A DNA stretch of 64,000 nucleotides from Solirubrobacteraceae bacterium (GCA_030447275.1 JAUJPF010000008.1:1-64000); one strand, 5' to 3'. Shown: positions 49,168 through 57,546, counted from the stretch's first letter. The notes: a model not told the origin generated them from the sequence alone. Made by a program: numbers and translations.

Positions 49168-49860
49168 CTACAGCAGGTCGGCCTCCGGCACCTCGCGCAC
49201 CTCCCGCGCCGGGACGCCCATCACCACCGCCCGCGCCGGGACGTCACGGGTGACGACGGCGCCCGCGGCGACGTAGGCGTCCTCGCCGACCTCGACGCCC
49301 GGCGTCAGCACCGCGCCGCCGCCGATGCGGCACGCGCGGCGCAGGGTCGGTCCCCGCAGCGTGCCGGGATGGCGGTTCATCGTGTCGTCGTTGGTCGTGG
49401 TGGCGCCGGGGCCGAGGAAGACGTCGTCCTCGACGACGGTGGCCGCTGTGACGTAGACGCCCGTCTGGATCCGCACGCCCGCGCCGATCGCGACGTCGTT
49501 GTCGATCGCGCTGCCGCGGCCGACGACGGTCGCGCGCCCGACCACCGCGCGCTCGCGCACGTAGGACTGGTCCCCGACGATCGCCTCGTCGTCGATGCGC
49601 GCACCCGCGAAGACGACGCATCCGGCGCACAGCGTCACCCGGTCGCCGATCACGAGCGGCCCGACCTCCCGCCCCGCCGCCGCCGACGTGCGCGCGAGCT
49701 TCGGCCGTTTGCCGAGGATCGCGCCGTCCTCGATCACGCACCCGTCCCCGACCACCGTCCCGTCGTGGATCGTCACGTGCGCCCCGATCGTCACCTCCGA
49801 GCCGAGCCGGACGTCCGCGCCGAGCGCGAGCCCGGGCGCCAGGTCGGACGGCCGGAGCAC
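49168..49860 (-). CDS. hexapeptide-repeat acyltransferase (left-handed beta helix)
   Basis: A 230-aa protein made almost entirely of hexapeptide turns ([LIV]-G-x-x-x-x): VTIGAHVTIHDGTVVGDGCV, RATVVGRGSAIDNDVAIGAG, VFLGPGATTTNDD and GAVLTPGVEVGEDAYVAAGA. It ends in the PARAVVMGVPA motif common to sugar O/N-acyltransferases of the WbbJ/FdtC type. NDD near 162 is similar to the active-site NxxH/N region of dTDP-sugar acetyltransferases. GTG 49860 lies 2 nt after the rmlC stop, so it is in the rmlC operon and probably acetylates a deoxysugar or glycan. Confidence 0.83.
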   Translation of the reverse strand: MLRPSDLAPGLALGADVRLGSEVTIGAHVTIHDGTVVGDGCVIEDGAILGKRPKLARTSAAAGREVGPLVIGDRVTLCAGCVVFAGARIDDEAIVGDQSYVRERAVVGRATVVGRGSAIDNDVAIGAGVRIQTGVYVTAATVVEDDVFLGPGATTTNDDTMNRHPGTLRGPTLRRACRIGGGAVLTPGVEVGEDAYVAAGAVVTRDVPARAVVMGVPAREVREVPEADLL

Positions 49861-49862
49861 GC

Positions 49863-50435
49863 TCAGCCCTGGTGGCGGAACGGAAGCTGGTCCTCGATCT
49901 CCTTGAGCGTCGGCGCGTCCGTGTCGCGCTGGGACGGGATGAGCTCGTCGGTCGGAACCGGCCACTCGATGCCGACCTCCGGGTCGTCGTACTTGATCCC
50001 GCGCTCGTGCTCGTCCGAGTAGTAGCTCGACTGCTTGTAGAAGACGTCGGCGAGCTCGGAGACGACGCAGAAGCCGTGTGCGAAGCCGATCGGGCAGTAG
50101 ACCATCCGGCCGTTCTCGTCGGTGAGGTCGAACGCCTCCCACTCGCCGAACGTCGGCGACCCCTTGCGCACGTCGACCACCACGTCGACGATGTGACCGC
50201 GCCCGCAACGGATCAGCTTCGCGGCGCCGTCGCCGATCTGGAAGTGCATCCCCCGCACGATCCCCCGCTTGGAGCGCGAGTGGTTGTCCTGCACCATCTC
50301 CTCATGCAAGCCGATGTCGGCGAACTCGTTGCGCCGGTAGGTCTCGACGAAGAAGCCGCGCTCGTCGCCGAGCACCTTGGGCTGGATGAGGCCTACGCCG
50401 TCGATCCGGGTGTCAAGTCGTTCAAATCGCGCCAT
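49863..50435 (-). CDS. rmlC: dTDP-4-dehydrorhamnose 3,5-epimerase (RmlC family)
   Basis: A 190-aa cupin-fold epimerase of the dTDP-rhamnose pathway. DERGFFVETYRRNEF at 24-38, RGIVRGMHFQIGDGAAKLIR with the catalytic base H64 and K73, VVDVRKGSPTFGEWEAF at 86-102 and FYKQSSYYS with Y133 are intact. IKYDDPEVGIEWP near 152 matches the dTDP-binding end. ATG 50435 is 8 nt after the stop of the upstream glycosyltransferase. RmlD is encoded 2 kb away on the other strand; RmlA and RmlB are absent from the window, so the pathway needs genes elsewhere. Confidence 0.9.
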   Translation of the reverse strand: MARFERLDTRIDGVGLIQPKVLGDERGFFVETYRRNEFADIGLHEEMVQDNHSRSKRGIVRGMHFQIGDGAAKLIRCGRGHIVDVVVDVRKGSPTFGEWEAFDLTDENGRMVYCPIGFAHGFCVVSELADVFYKQSSYYSDEHERGIKYDDPEVGIEWPVPTDELIPSQRDTDAPTLKEIEDQLPFRHQG

Positions 50436-50443
50436 GTCGGCGG

Positions 50444-51388
50444 TTAGCCTACGACGCGCGCGGTGCCGAACGCCGCGAGGTCGGCGTGCAGGTCGGCGAG
50501 CAGCCGAGGCCAGACGCGCGAGGCGCGGAACTGCTCGGCCTTCAGGCGCCCGCGCACGCGGACTCGGTGCCACGTGCGCGGGAAGCGCTCGAGCGAGCCG
50601 ATCAGGTGCGCGAGCGATCCGCCGTGTGAGATCTCGATGTAGTCGATCCCGCGCTCGAGCCCGTGCTGGGGCGACAGCGGCTCGCTGACGACGAGGTGGC
50701 CGGCGGCGAGGTGCAGCGAGACGCGGTTGTCGAACGACGGGTACGTGGCGTCGTGGAGGTTCACGCCGACGTCGTGCGCGGCCAGCAGCGCCTCGAGCTC
50801 GCCGGCATCGACGTCGGACGCCTGGTGCAGCAGGTCGGGGTGGTCGGCCTTCGCCGCGGCGAGCATCCGCTCGCGGTGCGGCGTCGAGCGCCCGACGAAC
50901 AGCACGCGCGGCCTGCCCCGGACCGGCTCGACGTCGCGGAAGAGCCGATCGCTCACCGGCAGCGGCACCGAGCGCCACACCGGCACGATCGCCTGCGCCG
51001 TCCGCACGATCAGCGGGTCGAAGGAGACGACGCGGTCGAACGACGCCGCGTCGAGCTGCTGGAGCTCCGACCGCCCGCGCTCGAGGTCGTCGTGGCCGCC
51101 CTCCGCGTCGCGCGGGATCGGCTCGGTGATGAAGCCGACCGTCGCCGCACGCAGCCCGGCGAACGTTCCCGCCGGGACGGTCTCGGGGCGGAACACGACG
51201 ACCACGTGCGGTCGGAACGCGTCGAGGTCGCGCCGCAGCGCGTCGGCGTCGCCGTGGCGCCCGAACTCGATGAACCGCGTCTGGCAGTCCGGCCGCTCGT
51301 CGGCCAGCGCGCAGACCTCGAAGCGGGTCCGCTGCCCGACGAAGGCGAGCCGGAGAGGCCGCCCCGCGGGCGGAGTCGGATGCGGCAT
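50444..51388 (-). CDS. glycosyltransferase, CgeB-like GT-B protein
   Basis: A 314-aa paralog of the protein at 44929. Shared blocks in order: LRLAFVGQRTRFEVCAL, VVVFRPETVPAGTFAGL, VGFITEPIPRD, FDRVVSFDPLIVRTAQAIVP, WRSVPLPVSDRLF, VLFVGRSTPHRERML, VGVNLHDATYPSFDNRVSLH and VVSEPLSPQHGLERGIDYIE. The last blocks belong to the donor-binding half. ATG 51388 is 10 nt from TATCGT on the minus strand and leads the operon glycosyltransferase, rmlC, acyltransferase. The two paralogs bracket the rhamnose genes, which suggests successive steps on related acceptors. Confidence 0.77.
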   Translation of the reverse strand: MPHPTPPAGRPLRLAFVGQRTRFEVCALADERPDCQTRFIEFGRHGDADALRRDLDAFRPHVVVVFRPETVPAGTFAGLRAATVGFITEPIPRDAEGGHDDLERGRSELQQLDAASFDRVVSFDPLIVRTAQAIVPVWRSVPLPVSDRLFRDVEPVRGRPRVLFVGRSTPHRERMLAAAKADHPDLLHQASDVDAGELEALLAAHDVGVNLHDATYPSFDNRVSLHLAAGHLVVSEPLSPQHGLERGIDYIEISHGGSLAHLIGSLERFPRTWHRVRVRGRLKAEQFRASRVWPRLLADLHADLAAFGTARVVG

Positions 51389-51397
51389 GGGCGCGAG

Positions 51398-51404
51398 TAC
51401 GATA
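51398..51404. promoter_or_regulatory. divergent leaderless promoter pair
   Basis: TATCGT on the minus strand (51404-51399) lies 10 nt from ATG 51388, and TACGAT on the plus strand (51398-51403) lies 10 nt from ATG 51414. The two boxes overlap almost completely (ACGAT core), so the promoters must exclude each other. Confidence 0.55.
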
Positions 51405-51413
51405 CCCCGCTCC

Positions 51414-52331
51414 ATGCCCGACTGGCAGGAGCGCATCACGCGCGAGACCAACCCGGCGGTGCGCGTCGAGCACGACCTGCGCTACCGCCTCGCCGAGCCG
51501 CTGATCCTCGGCGCCCGGACCTGGGCGGACCTCGGCTGCGGCAACGGCGTCGCCGCGGCTGACGTCGTCGCCGGCGGGTTCGACGGGCGTGCGGTGCTCG
51601 TGGACGTCGAGCAGAGCGCGGTCGACGCGGCGGGCGCCGAGCTGCGCACGGGCGACGCCGTGCCGATCGTGGCCGACCTCACCGATCGCGACGCCCTTGC
51701 GCGCGTCCGCGAGGCGGTGCTCGAGGGCGAGGCCCCGCGCGCGATCACCTGCTTCGAGGTCATCGAGCACCTGACGACGTTCGTGCCGCTCGTCGAGCTG
51801 CTGTCCGAGCTCGCCGAGGCCGGCGAGGCGACCGTCGTGCTCAGCGTCCCCAACGACGAGTTCTGGGCGATCGAGAACCCGTTTCATCAGAGCGCGTGGG
51901 GCGAGGGCTCGTTCGCCGAGCTGCGCACCCTGCTGCCCCCGGGCTCGGTCGTCGCGCGTCAGCTCGCGCTCCAGGGCTCCGCGGTCGTCCCCGACGGGGC
52001 GAACGGCGCGCACGTGGATGTGCGCGTCGAGCCTCGGACGGAGGGCGCGGTGGCGACGCACTTCCTCGCCGCGGTGGGGCCGCAGGCGGTGGAGCTGCGC
52101 ACCCACGTCGACGTCGCGCAGTCCGACCTCGACGGGCAGCGGCAGTGGGAGCGTCAGCGCGAGGCCGACCTCGCCCACCTCGAGGCGCTGCACCGCCACA
52201 TCGACAAGCTCCAGGGCCAGAACGACGGCTTCCGCTCCGAGCTGAGGGCCAACCACAAGGAGTTCGAGGACTGGCGGCGGTACATCCACGAGCTCGAGGG
52301 CAAGCTCGGCCTCCCGCTGTCGGGCACGTGA
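51414..52331 (+). CDS. SAM-dependent methyltransferase with C-terminal coiled coil
   Basis: A 305-aa protein. TWADLGCGNGVAAADVVAGG near residue 36 is motif I, VLVDVEQSAVD the strand-2 acid, and ITCFEVIEHLTTFVPLVELL near 107 motif IV. From about 230 the chain becomes a long charged helix (DGQRQWERQREADLAHLEAL ... EFEDWRRYIHELEGKLG) predicted to form a coiled coil. In glycan systems such as WbdD, a methyltransferase joined to a coiled coil caps the chain end and measures its length; the same role here is speculation. ATG 51414 has TACGAT 10 nt upstream. Its stop overlaps the next gene. Confidence 0.8.
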   Translation: MPDWQERITRETNPAVRVEHDLRYRLAEPLILGARTWADLGCGNGVAAADVVAGGFDGRAVLVDVEQSAVDAAGAELRTGDAVPIVADLTDRDALARVREAVLEGEAPRAITCFEVIEHLTTFVPLVELLSELAEAGEATVVLSVPNDEFWAIENPFHQSAWGEGSFAELRTLLPPGSVVARQLALQGSAVVPDGANGAHVDVRVEPRTEGAVATHFLAAVGPQAVELRTHVDVAQSDLDGQRQWERQREADLAHLEALHRHIDKLQGQNDGFRSELRANHKEFEDWRRYIHELEGKLGLPLSGT

Positions 52332-53587
52332 AGGTCTGCTTCCTCGTCAACGACCTGCAGCTCTCGGGCGGGGTGGGCGTCGTCGTCGAGCACGCGCGGC
52401 GGCTGGCCCACGACCATGGCTTCGACACCTCGCTCGTCCTGGTCCGCGAATGGGACCTGCCGAGCTGGCGCTACGAGGCGCTGGCCGAGGTGCGGGTCCT
52501 CTCGCTTCAGGAGGCGCGCGCCGAGCGCTTCGACGTCGCGGTCGCGACGTGGTGGGAGACGACGTTCAGCCTCTTCGACGTCCCCGCCGAGCGGTACGCC
52601 TACTTCGTGCAGTCGCTCGAGGACCGCTTCTACAAGCACGACCAGCCCGAGCGCGTCGGTGCGGCGCTGACGCTCGACCTGCCCGTGGCCTTCATCACCG
52701 AGGCCCGCTGGATCCAGCGCACGCTCAACGAGCTGCGCCCCGGCGCGCCGGTGCACCTCGTGCGCAACGGGATCGACAAGGGCGTGTTCGGCCCGCCGCA
52801 GCGCCTCGAGCCCGTCGTCGATCCCGCCCGCCCGCTGCGGGTCCTCGTGGAGGGCCATCCGGGCGTCTGGTTCAAGGGCGTGCCCGCCGCGGTCGTGAGC
52901 GTTCGCGCGATGCGCGAGCCGCACCACCTGACGATCGTCACCGGCTGGCCGGAGGAGCTGGGCGAGCTGGCCGGCGCGGCCGACCGCGTGATGAGCCAGC
53001 TCACCCACCGCGAGATGGCGGCGGCCTACGCGGAGACCGACGTCGTCGTGAAGCTCTCGCACGTCGAGGGCATGTACGGCCCGCCGCTCGAGGGCTTCCA
53101 CATGGGCGCGACGACGGTGACGACCGAGGTGACCGGCCATGACGAGTACGTACGCCACGGCTGGAACGGGCTCGTCGTCGACTGGGACGACGTCCGCGGG
53201 ACGGCCCGCGCACTGGACCTGCTGGCCCGCGACCGCCGGTACCTGAACTTCCTGCGCCACAACGCCCTGGCCACGGCGCGCGGGTGGCCGTCATGGGAGC
53301 AGGCGGCGCAGTTCATGGCGCTGGCGCTGCTGCGCGTCCGCCGCGCGCCCGCGCCGGCCGCCGACGCCGGCGCGGCGGCGCTCCTGAGCGACCTTCGCGG
53401 CGGGCTCGAGACCTACCGCGAGCACCTCGCGGAGCGCAACGACTTCGCGCGGCAGGTCGAGCGCATCGAGCGCGTCAAGCGGATCGGTCCGGTGCGCCGG
53501 GTGCGCGCGGTGTGGCGCTCGCCGGCGGTGCAGCGGACGGTCGGGCCGTACGTCCTCCGCGCCGCCAAGCGCGCGCTGGGGCGGTAG
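52328..53587 (+). CDS. glycosyltransferase family 4 protein (WsaF-like)
   Basis: A 419-aa protein. VCFLVNDLQLSGGVGVVVEH begins the acceptor domain; WWETTFSLFDVPAERYAYFV with QSLEDRFYKHDQPERVGAAL near 80-115 is the pattern of rhamnosyltransferase WsaF. VRNGIDKGVFGPP near 150, VLVEGHPGVWFKGVPAAV near 180 and KLSHVEGMYGPPLEGFHMGA near 243 form the donor site. A 110-residue basic tail with coiled-coil character (YREHLAERNDFARQVERIER) follows. It resembles the gene at 43906. GTG 52328 overlaps the preceding stop (GTGA); its own TAG overlaps the next GTG. Confidence 0.82.
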   Translation: MKVCFLVNDLQLSGGVGVVVEHARRLAHDHGFDTSLVLVREWDLPSWRYEALAEVRVLSLQEARAERFDVAVATWWETTFSLFDVPAERYAYFVQSLEDRFYKHDQPERVGAALTLDLPVAFITEARWIQRTLNELRPGAPVHLVRNGIDKGVFGPPQRLEPVVDPARPLRVLVEGHPGVWFKGVPAAVVSVRAMREPHHLTIVTGWPEELGELAGAADRVMSQLTHREMAAAYAETDVVVKLSHVEGMYGPPLEGFHMGATTVTTEVTGHDEYVRHGWNGLVVDWDDVRGTARALDLLARDRRYLNFLRHNALATARGWPSWEQAAQFMALALLRVRRAPAPAADAGAAALLSDLRGGLETYREHLAERNDFARQVERIERVKRIGPVRRVRAVWRSPAVQRTVGPYVLRAAKRALGR

Positions 53588-54804
53588 TGCTCGGCCGCCT
53601 GCGGCGCCGCCGCATCCAGCCGCTGCGGATCCAGGCGCCGCCGGCCCTGCTCGAGTGGCGGCGCTCGGGCCCCGCTGCGCTCGAGCCCGGCCCCGTCGGG
53701 GACCGCATGCGTGTCGCGATCGTCATCCCGTGGTTCTCCGAGGGCAGCGGCGGCCACTCGACGATCGCCAACCTCGTCCGCGGGCTCGAGGCGCGCGGGC
53801 ACGAGTGCTCGCTGTGGATCGAAGGCGATTCGGCCGCCGGGGACTTCGAGCGGTTCTTCGGCCCGGTCGTCGGCACGGTCCACGACGGCTTCGCAGCGTG
53901 GGACGGCGCCGACGTGGTCGTCGCGACGGGCTGGCAGACCGTCCACCGCACGCTGCTGCTCGGAGGCTGCGCGGCACGCGCGTACCTCGTCCAGGACCAC
54001 GAGGTCGAGTTCCACGGGACGTCGGCGGAGCGGACCTGGGCCGAGCAGACGTACCGGCTCGGGCTGCATTGCGTGTGCGCCTCGCCGTGGCTCGCCGACG
54101 TGATGCGCGAGCGCTACGGGGCGACGGCGTCGTCGTTCGATCTCGGCGTGCGCCACGACGTGTACCGGCCGCTCGACGTCACGCGCCGCGACGACCTCGT
54201 GCTCCTCTACGCCCGCGCCGTGACGCCGCGCCGCGCGGTTCCGCTGGGGCTGCTCGCGATGGAGGAGGTGCGTTCCGCGGACGTCCTGCTCTTCGGCGAG
54301 CAGCGCCCGCTGGGGTCGCGCTTCGCACAGCGCGGCGTGCTCGCGCCCGCGGACCTCGCGCGTCTGTACGGCGAGGCGACGGTCGGCGTGGTGCTGTCGA
54401 TGACCAACCCCTCGCTCGTGCCGACGGAGATGCTCGCCTGCGGCCTGCCGGTCGTCGACCTCGCGTCGGACGCGATGCTCGCGACGTTCGGCGCGGACGG
54501 TCCGGTGGTCCTCGCCGACTTCGACCCGCTCGCGCTGGGCGAGGCGATCAACCGCCTGCTGTCCGACCCCCGCGAGCGCGCGCGGCGCTCGGCGGCGGCG
54601 ACCGCGCGGGCGCGCGGGCGCGCGGGGGAGGCGGCCGCCGCTCAGGTCGAGCGCGGCCTGCGCACGGCGCTCGCGCCCCCGGCCGGAGCGTCCGCAGTCC
54701 AGGTCGATCTGCGCGGCGCGGAAGCCCACGCCGGCGTGGGGCGTGGAGCCCGGCGCGGGCCGGCTGCGCACGCGGTTGGGGTTTGTAGCCCTCCTCGGTC
54801 GTGA
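53587..54804 (+). CDS. glycosyltransferase family 4 protein (WsaF-like)
   Basis: A 405-aa protein. After 38 basic residues, VAIVIPWFSEGSGGHSTIAN starts the acceptor domain. ATGWQTVHRTLLLGGCAARA, YLVQDHEVEFHGTSAERTWA and SFDLGVRHDVYRPL are WsaF-type rhamnosyltransferase blocks. VLSMTNPSLVPTEMLACGLP near 275 is the donor motif. The natural end is near residue 360 (AAAQVERGLRTAL); the last 45 residues are antisense to the convergent membrane protein gene and low in complexity. GTG 53587 shares one base with the previous stop; ATG 53707 would remove the basic leader. Confidence 0.8.
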   Translation: MLGRLRRRRIQPLRIQAPPALLEWRRSGPAALEPGPVGDRMRVAIVIPWFSEGSGGHSTIANLVRGLEARGHECSLWIEGDSAAGDFERFFGPVVGTVHDGFAAWDGADVVVATGWQTVHRTLLLGGCAARAYLVQDHEVEFHGTSAERTWAEQTYRLGLHCVCASPWLADVMRERYGATASSFDLGVRHDVYRPLDVTRRDDLVLLYARAVTPRRAVPLGLLAMEEVRSADVLLFGEQRPLGSRFAQRGVLAPADLARLYGEATVGVVLSMTNPSLVPTEMLACGLPVVDLASDAMLATFGADGPVVLADFDPLALGEAINRLLSDPRERARRSAAATARARGRAGEAAAAQVERGLRTALAPPAGASAVQVDLRGAEAHAGVGRGARRGPAAHAVGVCSPPRS

Positions 54805-56875
54805 TATGCAGGCTGGGGGGGGCGCCGTGGCGGCCGGCGCGCGCGACGCGGACGCTGACCTCGCCGTCGCGCGGCACCATGCGCTCGATCGGCGGGCCCG
54901 CGGCGTCGATCACGACGCGGACGGCGCGCTTGACGTCAGCCGGGGGGGTCAGCGTCAGCCGGACGCTGCCGCGCACGTCGGCCCGCTCGCCGACCCGCGC
55001 GAAGACGAGCAGCCGCTGCCGCGCCTTGCCGAGGCCGTCGATGTACGAGCTCGCCTGCCACGGGCGGTCGGGAACGATCACGCTCGCGCCGTCGGGCGCC
55101 GATGCGACCTGGCGGCCGCGCACCCGGAGCGTCGCGTCGTTGCGCGAGACGAAGAGGTGGGTGGTGCCGTCGGCTTCGGCGTGGATGCGGCCGTCGCGGG
55201 GATCCACGCGCGTCGCGGTCATGCTGTACGGCACGATCCCCGGCCGATCCTGCACCTGGAGGATCCGCTCCACGCGCTTGTTCCAGAACGTGTGCCACTG
55301 CCACTGGAGGTTCTCGTCGCCCTGCTGGAGGTACCCCGTGACCAGTCCGACGCGGCCCTCCTCGCCGACCGCCCGGTCGATCCAGTCGCGCGGCACTTCG
55401 CGCACGTGCGGCAGGACGTAGGGATAGGACTCGTTGATTGCCCGGGCGGACTTCGGGACGAGGTGGATCGCCTGCACGGCGCCGCCGAGGACGACCGCGA
55501 CCGCGAGCGCGGGGCCGGCCCAGCGCCGCCAGGCCGGGCGCAGCACCACGGCGGAGACGACGCCCAGCACGACGGTGAGGAGCAGCAGGGCGTCGACCGT
55601 CTCGAGCGTCTTGCCGAACAGCAGCCGCGGGCTCCAGACGCGCACCTGGCCCTCGATCACCGCGTTGAAGGCCGAGCCCGCGTTCGCGATCCGCGAGAAC
55701 GCTCCGAGGCTCTCGCCGCCGGGGTACAAGGGGTCGGCCGCGGCGACGAACGCGGCCGCGGTGACCGCCCCGAGCGCGAGCGAGGCCCGCGGCGCCGGGA
55801 GTCGCCGGTCCGCGACGAGCGCGGTCGCGCCCACCGTCAGCAGCGGCGCGAGGTAGAAGACGTAGCGCTCCTGGTACTGACCGCCGGCGATCGCCTGCGT
55901 GAAGAACCCGACCTGGTAGGCGATCACGGCGAACGTCGGCGCCGCCACCAGCGCGAAGGCGTGCTGGCCGCGGTTCGCCGGCCACCCGAGTGCGCGGGGC
56001 AGCCAGGCGAAGAAGAGGATCGCGGGCAGGATCCCGACGCCGACGACCAGGTGCGCGAGGTGGCGGCCGGAGGCGGTGAGCCACCCGCTCGGGAACGGCG
56101 GCTTCTCGAACGTGCCGCGGTAGCTGCCCGCGACGTCGACCGATGCCGCCAACGCGACGAGCAGCGCGAGGGCGGCGACCGCGACGAGCCCGCCGAGCAC
56201 CGCGTGGGGACGCAGCCGCTCGCGCAGTGAGGCGCCGGCGCGAGCGGCGGGCGACGCCGCGCTGAACGCCTCGAGCGCCAGTGCGAGCAGGAAGATCGCG
56301 GCCAGCAGGAAGAACTGCGCGCGCGCCAGCGATGCGGCACCGATGGCGATCACCGCCAGCACGTCGTGGCGCGGGGAGGGACGGGCGATGGCGTGCGACA
56401 TGGCGAACACGGCCCACGCGAACAGCGGGTACGCGAGCGACTCGGTCATCACGACGTTGACCGCGACCGCCCACGGGACCATCACCGCCGACAGCCCGGC
56501 GGCGAGCGCGTAGCCCCACGGAAGCTCGAGCGTGCGCCGCGCGAGGAGGTAGATGGGCGCGGCGGTGCTGGCGAAGAGCATCGCGTTGATGGCGTGCACC
56601 AGGTGGAAGGCGGTGACGCTGCCGAACAGCGCGTAGACCGGGGCCAGCAGCAGCGGGTAGAGCGGGTTCGGCACCGCCTCGGGCTGGCCGAACAGCTGCG
56701 GACCGAGGTGCGCGCCGTCGCTGTAGAACAGCGCCGTCTTCGAGTACAGAAGCTCGTCGATCAGCCAGACGAAGCTCTCGACGTGAAGCGACCAGCGGGC
56801 CAGCCAGGCGGCCCACAGCGCCACCGCCACCACCACGACGACCGGTGCCGGGACGCGGCGGAGGCGGGCGATCAC
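54548..56875 (-). CDS. GT-C membrane protein with C-terminal extracellular domain; end uncertain
   Basis: About 775 aa as read. Twelve or more helices span residues 10-510 (APVVVVVAVALWAAWLARWS ...). The first loop WLIDELLYSKTALFYSDGAH, with an acidic pair, is typical of GT39/GT83-like transferases, followed by NPLYPLLLAPVY. An outer beta-rich domain follows (LRVRGRQVASAPDGASVIVP, about 590-710). After EEGYKPQ (near 54780) the frame becomes Arg/Pro-rich. Dropping one C from the run at 54778-54781 continues more naturally (NRVRSRPAPGSTPHAGVGFR, then AAQIDLDCG). So the last 80 residues are doubtful. GTG 56875 overlaps the upstream stop. Confidence 0.75.
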   Translation of the reverse strand: MIARLRRVPAPVVVVVAVALWAAWLARWSLHVESFVWLIDELLYSKTALFYSDGAHLGPQLFGQPEAVPNPLYPLLLAPVYALFGSVTAFHLVHAINAMLFASTAAPIYLLARRTLELPWGYALAAGLSAVMVPWAVAVNVVMTESLAYPLFAWAVFAMSHAIARPSPRHDVLAVIAIGAASLARAQFFLLAAIFLLALALEAFSAASPAARAGASLRERLRPHAVLGGLVAVAALALLVALAASVDVAGSYRGTFEKPPFPSGWLTASGRHLAHLVVGVGILPAILFFAWLPRALGWPANRGQHAFALVAAPTFAVIAYQVGFFTQAIAGGQYQERYVFYLAPLLTVGATALVADRRLPAPRASLALGAVTAAAFVAAADPLYPGGESLGAFSRIANAGSAFNAVIEGQVRVWSPRLLFGKTLETVDALLLLTVVLGVVSAVVLRPAWRRWAGPALAVAVVLGGAVQAIHLVPKSARAINESYPYVLPHVREVPRDWIDRAVGEEGRVGLVTGYLQQGDENLQWQWHTFWNKRVERILQVQDRPGIVPYSMTATRVDPRDGRIHAEADGTTHLFVSRNDATLRVRGRQVASAPDGASVIVPDRPWQASSYIDGLGKARQRLLVFARVGERADVRGSVRLTLTPPADVKRAVRVVIDAAGPPIERMVPRDGEVSVRVARAGRHGAPPSLHITTEEGYKPQPRAQPARAGLHAPRRRGLPRRADRPGLRTLRPGARAPCAGRARPERRPPPPRARAPARSPPPSAARARGGRTAGG

Positions 56876-57546
56876 TCGGCGGCCTCGTCGTCGGCCGCCG
56901 ACCGGAACAGCGCGACGACGAGCGCGAGCGGGACGGCGCCCAGCAGCAGGATCGCGAGCGCCCAGGGCAGCCACGCCCCGCCGGGGCGGAACGTCGCCAG
57001 CCGGTGCGCGATCGTCGCGAACCGCGCGCCGAAGCCGGCCTCGCCGCGCTCGGTGAAGAGGATTGTGAAGTTCGGGAACACGCGCCGGCCGTCGACGCGG
57101 GTCTCGCCGCGGGTGCGCGTCCGGTCGGCGGCGGCGTACAGGTCGACGGGGAGCCGGCCCTCGTTGCCCACGCAGATCACCGCCTTCCGCGGCGTCCGGG
57201 ACGGCTTCATCGTGAACGTCACGGTGTCGTTGTCGCGGTAGGTCGACGGGTGTCGACGCTCGACGACGTAGTCGCCGGCGGTGATGCGGAACGAGAGCGG
57301 CTGCCCCGCCTTGCGGCGCGTGCCCACCTTGATGTGCGCCACCTCGCTGCGGTCGTCGACGACGGCGTTTCGCATGCACGCCTCGGCGCCGGCCCGGAGC
57401 GGCACCACCGCCGTCCCGAAGAGCGGCGACGGCTGCGGGATCGCCGCCGGCAGCACCCGGTCCTTGCTCAGGAACGGCACGATGAGGGCCAGCCCGACGA
57501 CGAGCGCCGCCGTGAGCCCGGCGGCGAGGGCGATCCACCTAGCCAT
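56872..57546 (-). CDS. membrane-anchored protein of unknown function
   Basis: A 224-aa protein with one helix at each end: WIALAAGLTAALVVGLALIV (4-23) and LPWALAILLLGAVPLALVVA (about 192-211). Between them lies an extracytoplasmic beta-rich domain with two Cys (EACMRNAV, AVICVGNE) and LSFRITAGDYVVERRHPSTY. A basic stretch RLATFRPGG precedes the second helix. No known family is recognised. It overlaps both neighbours (8 nt and 4 nt) in an operon of membrane glycan proteins, so it may assist or regulate the adjacent transferases. Confidence 0.65.
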   Translation of the reverse strand: MARWIALAAGLTAALVVGLALIVPFLSKDRVLPAAIPQPSPLFGTAVVPLRAGAEACMRNAVVDDRSEVAHIKVGTRRKAGQPLSFRITAGDYVVERRHPSTYRDNDTVTFTMKPSRTPRKAVICVGNEGRLPVDLYAAADRTRTRGETRVDGRRVFPNFTILFTERGEAGFGARFATIAHRLATFRPGGAWLPWALAILLLGAVPLALVVALFRSAADDEAAE

